64,000 nucleotides of DNA from Winogradskyella ouciana. Lineage in GTDB: Bacteria; Bacteroidota; Bacteroidia; Flavobacteriales; Flavobacteriaceae. Position numbers and translations under genes: made by a program. A model generated the notes under the pieces. That model was not told the origin of the DNA, searched no databases, and worked only from the letters and a program-made list of their open reading frames with translations. Shown here in pieces: positions 46,956 to 55,795 of the stretch (positions within the stretch are counted from its first letter, which is position 1; every line of letters begins with the position of its first letter). The stretch is taken from positions 372,001 to 436,000 of the forward strand of contig NZ_WJYA01000005.1 of assembly GCF_009709615.1 (NCBI RefSeq). The letters run 5' to 3'.

Positions 46956-48085
46956 TACGCTTTCATAGGTTTACCATGTGTCATTTTAATGATTAAAGGA
47001 ACTAAAAACGGAAACCATCTCAACATAATCAATAGCTTTGGAGCTAACCAATTTTGCCTAAACAAATACGCAATTGTGTGGCCAATTTTTAATCTAAATC
47101 TAAATGTTTGTTGCCAGCGTTTGGCATAATATTTCTCCAATTTTTCCCTAGATTCAATTTTTCCTTGAAGATAATCAATAATCAGCTCTGATGCTAATTG
47201 TGCACTTCTTATTGCCATTCCCATTCCATTGCCGCACAAGGGGTGAATCATTCCTGCAGAATCGCCACACATTATGATATGGCTTTCTATTGGCTGTTTA
47301 GTTTCAAATGAAATCTGGCTGATCGTCAAAGGATTTTCAAATTGAATTTCAGAATTATTGAAAATCTCTTTTAATGCTGAATTTTTGAACACTACTTCTT
47401 CCTGAAAAGATTCAATATCCTTATACTTTTTAAAAGCTTTAAAATCTGTGATATAGCATAAATTGATGTGGTCGTTTTCAACTTTTGAAACACCGCAATA
47501 ACCTCCTTTAAAGTTATGAAGCGCAACTTTATCCTCAGGAAATACTCCTGAAACATGAAGTTTCACTCCTAAATAAGGCGACTTATTTTTTATGAATTTT
47601 CGGTTGAATTTCACATCTAGATTAGATCGTTTCCCGAATGCTCCAATTACTATTTTTGAATGGAATGTTCCATTGGATTTAGCTTCTACTTTAAAAATAT
47701 CCTGTTCAAAGTCTACATCAATTACGGAATCTTGAAGTACTTCCACTCCATTAGAAACGGCCAATTTATATAGCTGAAAATCCATTGCATAGCGGCTCAT
47801 ACCGAAACCTCCTAAAGGTAAATTGGCCTGAATCTTTTTATTATTATGTGTTGTTAACTCAAACTTAGAAATGACTTTAGCACCAAAACTAAATGGATTA
47901 AGGCCTAAATGCTTCAAGTATGGCAATACTTCGTTAGACACATATTCACCACAAACTTTATGTTTTGGATAGCTGTTTTTTTCAATAATCAAGACTTCAA
48001 TATTGTACTTAGCTAAGTGTATGGCACTTGCTAATCCGGCTAAACCACCACCAATGATTATAACATCGAAGTCTTGTTTGCGCAT
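46955..48085 (-). CDS. FAD-dependent oxidoreductase (geranylgeranyl-reductase / monooxygenase-like)
   Basis: The 376-residue flavoprotein begins with the FAD dinucleotide motif VIIGGGLAGLASAIHLA (about 8-24). It has CGDSAGMIHPLCGNGMGMAIRSA, the second FAD motif seen in aromatic hydroxylases and prenyl reductases. It ends with a basic tail, possibly membrane associated. It overlaps the YceI stop and the methyltransferase start by one base each. It probably hydroxylates or reduces the ring or tail made by the PKS. The reaction is not deducible. Confidence 0.83.
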   Translation of the reverse strand: MRKQDFDVIIIGGGLAGLASAIHLAKYNIEVLIIEKNSYPKHKVCGEYVSNEVLPYLKHLGLNPFSFGAKVISKFELTTHNNKKIQANLPLGGFGMSRYAMDFQLYKLAVSNGVEVLQDSVIDVDFEQDIFKVEAKSNGTFHSKIVIGAFGKRSNLDVKFNRKFIKNKSPYLGVKLHVSGVFPEDKVALHNFKGGYCGVSKVENDHINLCYITDFKAFKKYKDIESFQEEVVFKNSALKEIFNNSEIQFENPLTISQISFETKQPIESHIIMCGDSAGMIHPLCGNGMGMAIRSAQLASELIIDYLQGKIESREKLEKYYAKRWQQTFRFRLKIGHTIAYLFRQNWLAPKLLIMLRWFPFLVPLIIKMTHGKPMKA

Positions 48086-48597
48086 TAGATATCTTGGTAA
48101 TGTGTCACACTAATTTTGACCGTTTTACCCATTATGAAACTACCACCTCCAATATCAAAATCTTTGCGGTTGATTTCAAAATATGAGGTAATTTTATATT
48201 TTCCATCTACCTTTTCTATGGCAATAGGAATTGTGATTTTCTTTGTCTTCCCCTTAATAGTTAAATGGGCTGTTACCTCATAACTGCCGACTTTTAATAT
48301 TTTGATTGCGGTACTCTTCAGGGTGATTTTTCGATGCTTTTTTGCATTAAAATAATCTTCCTCTAAGATATGTTCGTCTCTACTATCAATTCCCGTTTCT
48401 ATTGAAGATACATCAATAGTGCCCGCAATGTCATTCAGCTTACCATCTGAATCAAAATCAGCAGTTATGACAAATTCATTGAAATGACCATCTACATTAA
48501 CGCCAAGGTTTTTAATGATGAAATCTATGCTAGAGTCTTGAGCATTTGCATTCTCAAAACAAAACAAACTAATAAATAAAATTAAAAGGCGCTGCAT
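48085..48597 (-). CDS. YceI family periplasmic protein
   Basis: The 170-residue lipocalin-like protein has a signal peptide (MQRLLILFISLFCFENANA). Its core shows the pattern DFDSDGKLNDIAGTIDVSSIETGIDSRDEHI and repeated beta-strand motifs typical of YceI. Members bind isoprenoid or other lipid chains in the periplasm. It is the first gene of the tight block and may carry the lipid product or its precursor between membranes. It overlaps the FAD oxidoreductase gene by one base. Confidence 0.83.
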   Translation of the reverse strand: MQRLLILFISLFCFENANAQDSSIDFIIKNLGVNVDGHFNEFVITADFDSDGKLNDIAGTIDVSSIETGIDSRDEHILEEDYFNAKKHRKITLKSTAIKILKVGSYEVTAHLTIKGKTKKITIPIAIEKVDGKYKITSYFEINRKDFDIGGGSFIMGKTVKISVTHYQDI

Positions 48598-48637
48598 AAT
48601 AACAGTTTTTCTTTGTTAAGTTACTGTACAACCAAAA

Positions 48638-48649
48638 CACTTTAAAGTG
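48638..48649. promoter_or_regulatory. 12-bp perfect palindrome upstream of the YceI-type III PKS block
   Basis: CACTTTAAAGTG lies 41 nt before the YceI ATG. It is operator-like in position but short and AT-rich. No clear -33/-7 pair was found around it. Confidence 0.3.
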
Positions 48650-48662
48650 ATTTAACGTTTTT

Positions 48663-49112
48663 CTACAATACTTTTAAAATTTTAATCTCTTGATTCTTAA
48701 ATTGTATTTTGTCTCCCTCAGCTTTAGACATTAATAATTTACCTATTGGTGTGACAGGCGAAATAGCAAAAAAGCATTGCTCGTCTATCTTAATTTCTCC
48801 TACACTGATCGCTAAAAAATAATTAGATTGAGGAGTATAAACTACAGAGCCTAAGGCAACTGTGTTTTGAATAGTCTCTGGATTTATTTTGTTTAATAAT
48901 TCGAATTGCATTTGGATTTCAGCAAGTTGTTGACCTGCTTTTTCGCGCTCAAGTTGAAGCATAGCTCTACCAGTTTCGTGTTTATCGCCAGCACTACTTT
49001 TGGTTTCCGATTGTAGAGCGTTCTGGATGTCTAAAATACTATTCTGAATAACCTTTAAACGGTTATCTATAAGCGATTTGCATTTGTTATAAAGTTGCTG
49101 TTTGGTATTCAT
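48663..49112 (-). CDS. GreA/GreB-type C-terminal domain protein
   Basis: The 149-residue protein has an N-terminal coiled-coil region (about 1-80, rich in Lys, Glu and Gln) and a C-terminal GreA/B-like FKBP-type domain (VALGSVVYTPQSNYFLAISV ... FFAISPVTPIGKLLMSKAEGDKI). The domain order resembles transcription elongation factors, but the N-terminal part is not clearly the GreA helix pair with its acidic tip. Similar proteins are sometimes labelled as 3-oxoacyl-ACP synthase, which the sequence does not support. Its ATG overlaps the DadA-like stop by 4 nt, so the two are co-transcribed. Confidence 0.72.
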   Translation of the reverse strand: MNTKQQLYNKCKSLIDNRLKVIQNSILDIQNALQSETKSSAGDKHETGRAMLQLEREKAGQQLAEIQMQFELLNKINPETIQNTVALGSVVYTPQSNYFLAISVGEIKIDEQCFFAISPVTPIGKLLMSKAEGDKIQFKNQEIKILKVL

Positions 49113-50224
49113 GCTATTAAGTCTGCAAGTTCTTTACCAACTAAACTTCCAATGGCGACTCCCATTCCACCTAATCTTACTCCACAGTACACATTATTGC
49201 TTAATTGTTTTACAATGGTGCTCTTTTGTTCTCCAACTCCCATAATACCAGACCATTGATAGTCAATCTTATAATCTATATTTGGCAAAATCATTGTTAT
49301 AAGTAATTCGTTTAGTTTACTCTGAATAATATCTGTTTTACCAAACTCTTGGGTTTCCTCGGTTTTAAAATCTAAGTGACGTCCGCCTCCAAGTAATATT
49401 CTATCATCAATATTTCTAAAATAATAATAGCCTCTATCGAGGTGAAATGTTCCTTTGATGTGAAGATTTTTTATCGGTTCGGTAACTAAAACTTGTGCTC
49501 TTGCGGGTTTTACGTTTTGATTTATCAGTTTTGAGGCGAATCCGTTAGTGGCTATTAACAATTTTGAAGTTGAAAACTCGAAGTTGTCAGTCGTAATTTT
49601 CACCTTATCAATATCTTCTGAAAAACCTTTAACATTGCAGTTGTTCAATATTTTTATACCAGATTTCAGCGCTTTTAACAATAAGGCTTCCATCATTTTT
49701 CCTGTATCAATCTGTCCTTCAAATTGATTAAAACTATACTGTGGTTTTATTTTGTTAAAGTTGAAAAGATTTTCCTTAAATGAAAAAACATCGGCTTTGA
49801 AAATTGGCTGCAGAAGCTTATTGATGTATTGTTGCTTACCTACACATAAATCATATAGTTCTTTATCTTCACTTAAGAATAATTCATAGCCTCCTTTATT
49901 TTGATATTGAATAACCTCATCTCCTAAAGTTTTTCTAAGTAAACTTAAGCCATCAACTCTTTTTTTAACAAGCTGACAAACCTCTTCTTCTGAATGGTTC
50001 TCTAAATCATCTATTATCTCACTAAGGCTTCCAAAACAAGCAAAACCAGCATTTTTAGTGCTTGCACCTTGTGGCAAAGTCCCTTTTTCCAAAATTAGAA
50101 TTTTAGAATTAGGGAACTTCTTTTTTAATTCTAAGGCACAGTTTAGACCTACGATTCCGCTTCCAACGATCGTAAAATCAATGTTAGATAACCATGTCTT
50201 TATTTCCCAATATGATAAATTCAT
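49109..50224 (-). CDS. DadA-like FAD-dependent amino-acid oxidoreductase
   Basis: The 371-residue flavoprotein has the FAD motif IVGSGIVGLNCALELKK (about 19-35) and the D-amino-acid oxidase/DadA layout, with the ASTKNAGFACFG segment and MGVGEQKSTIVKQLSN near the end. It probably oxidises an amine substrate of unknown identity. It is coupled to the GreA-like gene by a 4-nt overlap. The start lies only about 8 nt below a strong terminator, which leaves no room for a standard promoter. Confidence 0.82.
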   Translation of the reverse strand: MNLSYWEIKTWLSNIDFTIVGSGIVGLNCALELKKKFPNSKILILEKGTLPQGASTKNAGFACFGSLSEIIDDLENHSEEEVCQLVKKRVDGLSLLRKTLGDEVIQYQNKGGYELFLSEDKELYDLCVGKQQYINKLLQPIFKADVFSFKENLFNFNKIKPQYSFNQFEGQIDTGKMMEALLLKALKSGIKILNNCNVKGFSEDIDKVKITTDNFEFSTSKLLIATNGFASKLINQNVKPARAQVLVTEPIKNLHIKGTFHLDRGYYYFRNIDDRILLGGGRHLDFKTEETQEFGKTDIIQSKLNELLITMILPNIDYKIDYQWSGIMGVGEQKSTIVKQLSNNVYCGVRLGGMGVAIGSLVGKELADLIA

Positions 50225-50231
50225 GTTATAA

Positions 50232-50259
50232 AAAAAGCTCCTAATATTAGGAGCTTTTT
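50232..50259 (-). terminator. Strong hairpin terminator after the M43 protease
   Basis: Perfect 13-bp inverted repeat AAAAAGCTCCTAA / TTAGGAGCTTTTT with a 2-nt centre, so it could terminate on both strands. It ends 8 nt before the ATG of the DadA-like gene. Confidence 0.85.
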
Positions 50260-50276
50260 ATTAATAAATTAAATAG

Positions 50277-52319
50277 TTAATCAACTACTATTTTCTTAGT
50301 TACTTTTTGAGGGCCATCAGAAATGCTTAACAGGTAAACACCAGATTCTGCATTCGTCAATTGAATAACTTCATCAAACCTACCGACACTATTAAACGTG
50401 TTCTCAAAAATAGCTCTACCTCTAATATCATAAACCTGAATAGTAATATCCTCACCTGACTTAGGGCTAAAACCAATATTAAAAGTACCGTTATTAGGAT
50501 TTGGATATACTTGTAGGTCGTCTAAATCAAATTCAGAAACACTTAACGCTTGTTCCGCACATATTTCAATAGACCAATCATTGAGGTTCCCTGTATCTTG
50601 AGCAAAGAAATCCCCAATTAATATCGTCCAATCGCCTTGGGCCTCAAGTCCGTTAAATGCACTTAACGCTCCATTTGGCATAAATGTACCTACAGTAGGA
50701 CTGGCACATACTAGTGCGCCTGCAGAATCATCAAAAGTGACATCAAAATTATCATTGCTCCCACAATCACCACTCCATACATCTACAAAAGTAGCTCCAT
50801 CAGGGTGTACGATACGCACTAATAAATCTGATATGAAAGTATGAGTAACATCAACATTAACAGTCATACTTTCTATAGTCGCCATATCTGGTATATTAAT
50901 AATGTGTTCCAATACTGGTGTACCAGCAGTTCCTCCACTACCATCTGCAATCGCAAGGTTTAAATTCTGAGGTGAACTATACGAATTACAAACAATTTCT
51001 GTACAATTATTATTTAATACCACATCTACCGATTCTGTAACCGAAGAAGGAGATGATGTACCAGTTACTGTAATGGTATAAGTACCTTGAGCCGTAGACA
51101 TTAAATTACCAACAGTTAATGTAAAAGCCCCATCAGAATTTAATGATGTTGGACTAAATGTTGCTGTGGCTCCTGCAGGCAATCCACTTGCGCTAAATGT
51201 TGTTGTTTCAGAAAAACTCATAACGGTAGTATATGAGAAACTATAAACCGCTTCATTGTCTGTGGTTGGGCAAGTCAATAGTTCGTCATCCCCTGTCACT
51301 GCCAAGTTAAAACCTGGTGTAGCCGGTTGGCAAACATTTGGTTTAATATCTGCTTGTATACTAGATATGTAAGCTTCTGCGAATGTCATTTGATCTTGGC
51401 TGAACATATACATACAGGCATCATTAACATAATCCATATAATTCATGGTTAATGCAGGTTGACCAGGTGTACATGAAGGAACTGATGTTGGTGGGTTAGG
51501 ACATCCATAGGTGCTGTTAGCAACTTCTGGTGTATCTGCAATACCATCTCCTCCAGAACCACAAGTACCGCCACCATCTGCATTAAATGTATGATTAAGA
51601 CCGAAAAAATGCCCTAGCTCATGTGTTGTTGTTCTACCTAAATTATAAGGTGCACCAGGAACTACAGACGTACAACCTGCACCCGAACCGAATGCGTTAT
51701 TATCCATAGTAACAGCGTCTCCATCTGAAATATCTCCAAATAACGGTGAAAAACCTAAGGCTCCAATATTTCTAATCACAAAATTAAGATAGCCACTCCA
51801 GTTGCCATCTGTATTACTACCACCACCAAAATTGTAGCCAATGGTAATACAAGGGTTTCCTTCCAATAGCTCTGGGTCCAATCCTGCTGGGTGGTTGGAT
51901 GTTGCAATACAAAATGATATGTTAGCCACACCTGCACTAGTGCCAGGATACTGACTGCTAATTGCGTTCCAGCTTGAAATATCTGAGTTTGTTGCAGTGT
52001 AATCGGCATTTAATATATCAATCTGGTTTTGAGCTAACGCTTCTAAACAAGATCTCTCTGCTTCACTAGCTTCAGGAAAGTGAACCGCAACAGGAATTTC
52101 TATAGTTCCGCCGCGTTGATATAAATCGCTGTTGTTAAGATAGTTTTGTAGTCTCTGTTTTAAAGCCTTTTGTTTTTCCTCGTATTGTCTGGCATACTCA
52201 GGATCTTTCATCATTTCTTCCATATATTCTTCCATACCGCAACGGTCTTGGGCATGACTATTATATGGAACAGCCGCCAACAGCAGTCCTAATAAAACAC
52301 AAAGTGTAAAGTTTTTCAT
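50277..52319 (-). CDS. Secreted M43-family metalloprotease with P domain and T9SS type A signal
   Basis: The 680-residue protein has a signal peptide (MKNFTLCVLLGLLLAAVPYNSHAQ). The start at 52319 is favoured over a TTG 20 codons upstream that would add a non-signal extension. The zinc site HELGHFFGLNH is at 233-243 and the Met-turn region is TMNYMDY near 315. A P/proprotein-convertase-like beta domain follows (about 475-590), with a T9SS type A C-terminal domain at the end (LQVYPNPNNGTFNIGF ... GVYLLSISDGPQKV). It is exported and probably degrades proteins outside the cell. Confidence 0.9.
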   Translation of the reverse strand: MKNFTLCVLLGLLLAAVPYNSHAQDRCGMEEYMEEMMKDPEYARQYEEKQKALKQRLQNYLNNSDLYQRGGTIEIPVAVHFPEASEAERSCLEALAQNQIDILNADYTATNSDISSWNAISSQYPGTSAGVANISFCIATSNHPAGLDPELLEGNPCITIGYNFGGGSNTDGNWSGYLNFVIRNIGALGFSPLFGDISDGDAVTMDNNAFGSGAGCTSVVPGAPYNLGRTTTHELGHFFGLNHTFNADGGGTCGSGGDGIADTPEVANSTYGCPNPPTSVPSCTPGQPALTMNYMDYVNDACMYMFSQDQMTFAEAYISSIQADIKPNVCQPATPGFNLAVTGDDELLTCPTTDNEAVYSFSYTTVMSFSETTTFSASGLPAGATATFSPTSLNSDGAFTLTVGNLMSTAQGTYTITVTGTSSPSSVTESVDVVLNNNCTEIVCNSYSSPQNLNLAIADGSGGTAGTPVLEHIINIPDMATIESMTVNVDVTHTFISDLLVRIVHPDGATFVDVWSGDCGSNDNFDVTFDDSAGALVCASPTVGTFMPNGALSAFNGLEAQGDWTILIGDFFAQDTGNLNDWSIEICAEQALSVSEFDLDDLQVYPNPNNGTFNIGFSPKSGEDITIQVYDIRGRAIFENTFNSVGRFDEVIQLTNAESGVYLLSISDGPQKVTKKIVVD

Positions 52320-52357
52320 GTGATAATATTTAATTATTAATAACCGTAGGTTAGACT

Positions 52358-52365
52358 CAAATTTA
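52358..52365 (-). promoter_or_regulatory. Candidate -7 box for the M43 protease gene
   Basis: TAAATTTG on the minus strand, 39 nt before the ATG. No well-spaced TTG. Confidence 0.3.
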
Positions 52366-52415
52366 AGCAATTTTGACAAATTGAAGCTTTTTTAAGCTTT
52401 TAAAGTTTACCCTAC

Positions 52416-52440
52416 AAAAAAACCCAAGTTTAAACTTGGG
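52416..52440 (-). terminator. Rho-independent terminator after accC
   Basis: Perfect 9-bp arms CCCAAGTTT / AAACTTGGG (52423-52440), followed on the minus strand by T residues (52422 down to 52416). It marks the end of the yceD-rpmF-accB-accC direction. Confidence 0.8.
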
Positions 52441-52448
52441 CTTTAATT

Positions 52449-53798
52449 TTATTCTGATTCTTCTTTAATCTTAAAATCTTCCATAAACTTGGTGGTGTAA
52501 TTACCAGCCAAATAGTCTGGATGCTCCATTAATTGTCGATGAAATGGAATTGTAGTTTTTATACCCTCAATAACAAATTCATCTAAAGCACGCTTCATTT
52601 TGTTGATGGCCTCTTCACGAGTCTGTGCCGTTGTAATCAATTTTGCAATCATAGAATCATAATTCGGAGGTATACTATAACCAGCATAAACATGTGTGTC
52701 TAGTCGTACTCCGTGACCACCTGGTGCATGGAGCGTCGTAATCTTTCCGGGTGATGGTCTGAAATCGTTAAACGGATCTTCAGCATTGATTCTACATTCT
52801 ATGGAGTGCAGGTTTGGTGTGTAGTTTTTACCAGAAATCGGCACTCCGGCCGCAACCAATATTTGTTCTCTGATAAGGTCAAAATCTATAACTTGTTCAG
52901 TAATTGGATGCTCAACTTGAATACGCGTATTCATCTCCATAAAATAGAAGTTCCTATGCTTATCCACTAAAAACTCCACAGTTCCCGCGCCTTCATACTT
53001 GATGTATTCTGCAGCCTTAACTGCAGCCTTACCCATTTTTGTTCTTAACTTGTCGGTCATAAACGGAGATGGTACTTCTTCAGTTAATTTTTGGTGGCGA
53101 CGTTGAACAGAACAGTCTCTTTCGGATAAATGGCATGCTTTACCTCTCGAATCACCTACTATTTGAATTTCTATATGTCTGGGTTCTTCAATGAGTTTCT
53201 CCATATACATATCGTCATTCCCAAAAGCTGCTTTAGACTCTTGTCTTGCAGAATCCCATGCCTCTTTTAAGTCTTCTGGCTTCCATACGGCTCGCATCCC
53301 TTTTCCACCTCCGCCTGCGGTTGCCTTTAACATTACAGGATATCCTGTGGACTTGGCAACTTTTTTGCATTCATCAAAATCTGCAATAATTCCGTCACTT
53401 CCTGGTACGCATGGCACTCCTGCCGCTTTCATAGTTGCTTTGGCAGTCGCTTTGTCTCCCATTTTAGAAATCATCTCTTCTGATGCTCCAATAAATTTAA
53501 TACCGTGTTCCTCGCAGATTTTTGAGAACTTAGCATTCTCAGATAAAAAGCCATAACCTGGGTGGATTCCATCAGCATTTGTGATTTCTGCTGCTGCAAT
53601 TATATTGGATATCTTTAAATATGATTCGCTGCTGGGAGGTGGGCCAATGCAAACTGCTTCATCTGCAAACTTTACGTGCAGACTTTCAGCGTCTGCAGTT
53701 GAATAAACCGCAACGGTCTTAATGCCCATTTCTTTACAGGTTCTAATAACACGTAATGCTATTTCGCCTCTATTGGCAATTAGTATTTTTTTAAACAT
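52449..53798 (-). CDS. accC: Acetyl-CoA carboxylase biotin carboxylase subunit
   Basis: ATP-dependent carboxylation of biotin on AccB, the first step of malonyl-CoA synthesis. The 449-residue protein has the biotin-carboxylase N-terminal domain ([24 protein letters not shown]), the ATP-grasp loop [12 protein letters not shown] and [13 protein letters not shown]. The catalytic region [15 protein letters not shown] is present. It is separated from accB by 95 nt that contain a hairpin repeat. Confidence 0.96.
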   Translation of the reverse strand: MFKKILIANRGEIALRVIRTCKEMGIKTVAVYSTADAESLHVKFADEAVCIGPPPSSESYLKISNIIAAAEITNADGIHPGYGFLSENAKFSKICEEHGIKFIGASEEMISKMGDKATAKATMKAAGVPCVPGSDGIIADFDECKKVAKSTGYPVMLKATAGGGGKGMRAVWKPEDLKEAWDSARQESKAAFGNDDMYMEKLIEEPRHIEIQIVGDSRGKACHLSERDCSVQRRHQKLTEEVPSPFMTDKLRTKMGKAAVKAAEYIKYEGAGTVEFLVDKHRNFYFMEMNTRIQVEHPITEQVIDFDLIREQILVAAGVPISGKNYTPNLHSIECRINAEDPFNDFRPSPGKITTLHAPGGHGVRLDTHVYAGYSIPPNYDSMIAKLITTAQTREEAINKMKRALDEFVIEGIKTTIPFHRQLMEHPDYLAGNYTTKFMEDFKIKEESE

Positions 53799-53810
53799 AA
53801 CTTTAGTTTT

Positions 53811-53890
53811 AAAAATTCAACTTCCAAGCACCAAAATCCAATAATTTGGGTTTTGGTCCCGAAATAACGGGAGTAGATTGGAATTTTCAA
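53811..53890. repeat. Flavobacterial-type CCAAAATCC/GGGTTTTGG repeat between accB and accC
   Basis: Contains nested arms CCAAAATCC / GGGTTTTGG (53831-53839, 53848-53856; one G-U) and TCCCG / CGGGA (53857-53861, 53868-53872), with outer AAAATTC and GAATTTT words. I recognise a family of CCAAATCCCAAA-type interspersed repeats in Flavobacteriia (from memory). It would form a hairpin in the accB-accC mRNA. Confidence 0.55.
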
Positions 53891-53893
53891 TTG

Positions 53894-54376
53894 TTATGAT
53901 GGATCAACCAAAAATAGTGGTTGGTCAAATTCAACTGGAGAAGAGTCATCTACTAAGACTTTTACAATCTTACCAGAAACCTCAGATTCTATTTCGTTAA
54001 ATAATTTCATTGCCTCAATGACACAAAGCACATCTCCTTCTTTTATTTCAGTACCTACCTCTACAAAAACTGGTTTATCTGGAGATGGTTTACGATAAAA
54101 TGTACCTATTATAGGTGACTTTATAGTAATATATTTAGAATCATCATTTGCTGAGGCAGCTGGAGCAGAAGCCTCTTGTGGTGCTGCGGCAGGTGCTGGT
54201 GCAGGAGCGTGCTGAACCATAGGCGCAGACTGCACTGGTACCTGCTGAACAATAGTGGTATCGTTTTCTGAACCTGTTCTGATGGTAATTTTAACATCAT
54301 CCATTTCTAGCTTAACTTCGCTTGCACCAGATTTGGCCACAAACTTAATTAAGTTCTGAATTTCTTTTAAATCCAT
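53894..54376 (-). CDS. accB: Acetyl-CoA carboxylase biotin carboxyl carrier protein
   Basis: The 160-residue protein carries biotin on the lysine in [10 protein letters not shown] (K124). A Pro/Ala-rich flexible linker lies at about 48-77. The N-terminal helical region ([13 protein letters not shown]) is typical of BCCP. It is 30 nt after fabH and before accC, the usual order in this group. Confidence 0.96.
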   Translation of the reverse strand: MDLKEIQNLIKFVAKSGASEVKLEMDDVKITIRTGSENDTTIVQQVPVQSAPMVQHAPAPAPAAAPQEASAPAASANDDSKYITIKSPIIGTFYRKPSPDKPVFVEVGTEIKEGDVLCVIEAMKLFNEIESEVSGKIVKVLVDDSSPVEFDQPLFLVDPS

Positions 54377-54406
54377 AGTTTTTAGATTATTTGTTCGTTA
54401 GTTATA

Positions 54407-55405
54407 TTAGTTAGGATTATAAGCCCATTTAAAATAAATTGAGCCCCAAGTAAATCCACCGCCAAAAGCAGCGAATATAATATTATCCCCTTTTTTTAAT
54501 TGGGATTCGTAGTCGTATAATAATAATGGTAATGTTGCAGACGTAGTGTTACCATATTTCTGTATATTCATCATTACCTTTTCATTTTCTAGATTGATAC
54601 GTTGTGCCGTAGCGTCTATTATTCTTTTATTAGCTTGGTGAGCAGCCAACCAAGAAATGTCATTATTAGTAAGATTGTTTCTTTTTAAAATGCGCTCAGT
54701 TACATCTGCCATATTAAAAACTGCATTTTTAAATACGGTCCTCCCATCTTGAAAAACATAATGCTTTCCTTCCTTGAAGGTGTTTTCGTTGATTGGATAA
54801 GACGAACCACCATATGTGGCTTGTAAAAATTCTCGTCCTTCCCCATTACTTCTTAATAACTCATCTTGCAAACCAAACCCTTCTTCGTTAGGTTCAAATA
54901 ATACAGCGCCTGCGCCATCACCAAAAATGATACAAGTAGCTCGATCTTCATAATTAATAAATGATGAGTTTTTATCTGCTCCTATTAAAAGAATTTTTTT
55001 ATAACGCCCAGACTCTATGTAAGCTGCTGCCGTTGACATACCAAAAAGGAAGCTAGAACAAGCCGCCTCAAGATCATAGGAAAATGCATTTACGGCTCCG
55101 ATTTGAGTTGCTGTATAAGCTGCGGTTGAGGCAGCTTTCATGTCTGGAGTAGCTGTTGAAACTATGACCAAATCAATCTCTTTAGGGTCTAATCCTTTTT
55201 TACTGATAAGATCTTCAGCAGCTTTTATGGCTAAAAATGAGGTTCCTTTTCCTTCTTCTTTAAGAATTCTTCGCTCTTTAATTCCCGTACGTGTGGTAAT
55301 CCATTCGTCATTTGTGTCAACCATAGTTTCAAGAACCTTATTTGATAACACAAAGTCAGGAAGATAGCCTCCTACAGCTGTGATTGCCGCTGTGATTTTA
55401 CTCAT
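54407..55405 (-). CDS. fabH: Beta-ketoacyl-ACP synthase III
   Basis: Starts fatty-acid chains from acetyl- or branched acyl-CoA and malonyl-ACP. The 332-residue protein has the active-site cysteine in LEAACSSFLFG (C116), the histidine in AAHQANKRI and the asparagine in YGNTTSATLPL. It lies upstream of accB, with rpmF and the DUF177 gene upstream again: a common bacterial arrangement of fatty-acid initiation genes. Confidence 0.95.
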   Translation of the reverse strand: MSKITAAITAVGGYLPDFVLSNKVLETMVDTNDEWITTRTGIKERRILKEEGKGTSFLAIKAAEDLISKKGLDPKEIDLVIVSTATPDMKAASTAAYTATQIGAVNAFSYDLEAACSSFLFGMSTAAAYIESGRYKKILLIGADKNSSFINYEDRATCIIFGDGAGAVLFEPNEEGFGLQDELLRSNGEGREFLQATYGGSSYPINENTFKEGKHYVFQDGRTVFKNAVFNMADVTERILKRNNLTNNDISWLAAHQANKRIIDATAQRINLENEKVMMNIQKYGNTTSATLPLLLYDYESQLKKGDNIIFAAFGGGFTWGSIYFKWAYNPN

Positions 55406-55534
55406 TGTTAGGATTTAGTTAATTAAAATTAGTTGAAAAAAGACAAAACCAATGCTTTTTTGGCCAATTTTCCTCATTTTTTGGCAAATAATTATACAAA
55501 TTAAGTGGTTTTTGGCTTATTCAGAAAATAATAA

Positions 55535-55563
55535 CAAAAAAAACGCTCACAAGTGAGCGTTTT
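55535..55563 (-). terminator. Rho-independent terminator after rpmF
   Basis: Perfect 11-bp arms AAAACGCTCAC / GTGAGCGTTTT (55540-55550, 55553-55563), followed on the minus strand by a T run. It lies between rpmF and fabH, so fabH-accBC may have a separate promoter. Confidence 0.85.
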
Positions 55564-55583
55564 ATTATATGCGTGCATAATAG

Positions 55584-55787
55584 TTATGCTAAATTCTCTT
55601 CTTCAGTAGAGTTGTCTATTAGAACTTGTCCTCTGTAATAAAGTTTACCTTCGTGCCAATGTGCTCTATGGTACAAATGTGGCTCACCTGTTGTAGGGCA
55701 AGTTGCTATTTGAGGTACGGAAGCTTTATAGTGTGTTCTTCTCTTGTCTCTTCTTGTTCTAGATATTTTGCGTTTAGGATGTGCCAT
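55584..55787 (-). CDS. rpmF: 50S ribosomal protein L32 (cysteine-poor form)
   Basis: The 67-residue basic protein begins [20 protein letters not shown]. It keeps only one cysteine ([13 protein letters not shown]) instead of the CxxC...CxxC zinc ribbon, so it is the zinc-free C-minus form. It follows the DUF177 gene by 8 nt, the standard yceD-rpmF pairing. Confidence 0.96.
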   Translation of the reverse strand: MAHPKRKISRTRRDKRRTHYKASVPQIATCPTTGEPHLYHRAHWHEGKLYYRGQVLIDNSTEEENLA

Positions 55788-55795
55788 TTTAAATG

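Noticed and set aside
39287-48597. Flexirubin or aryl polyene gene cluster
   Set aside because: There is no aromatic-starter gene and the central synthase is a type III PKS, not the ketosynthase/chain-length-factor pairs typical of those clusters.
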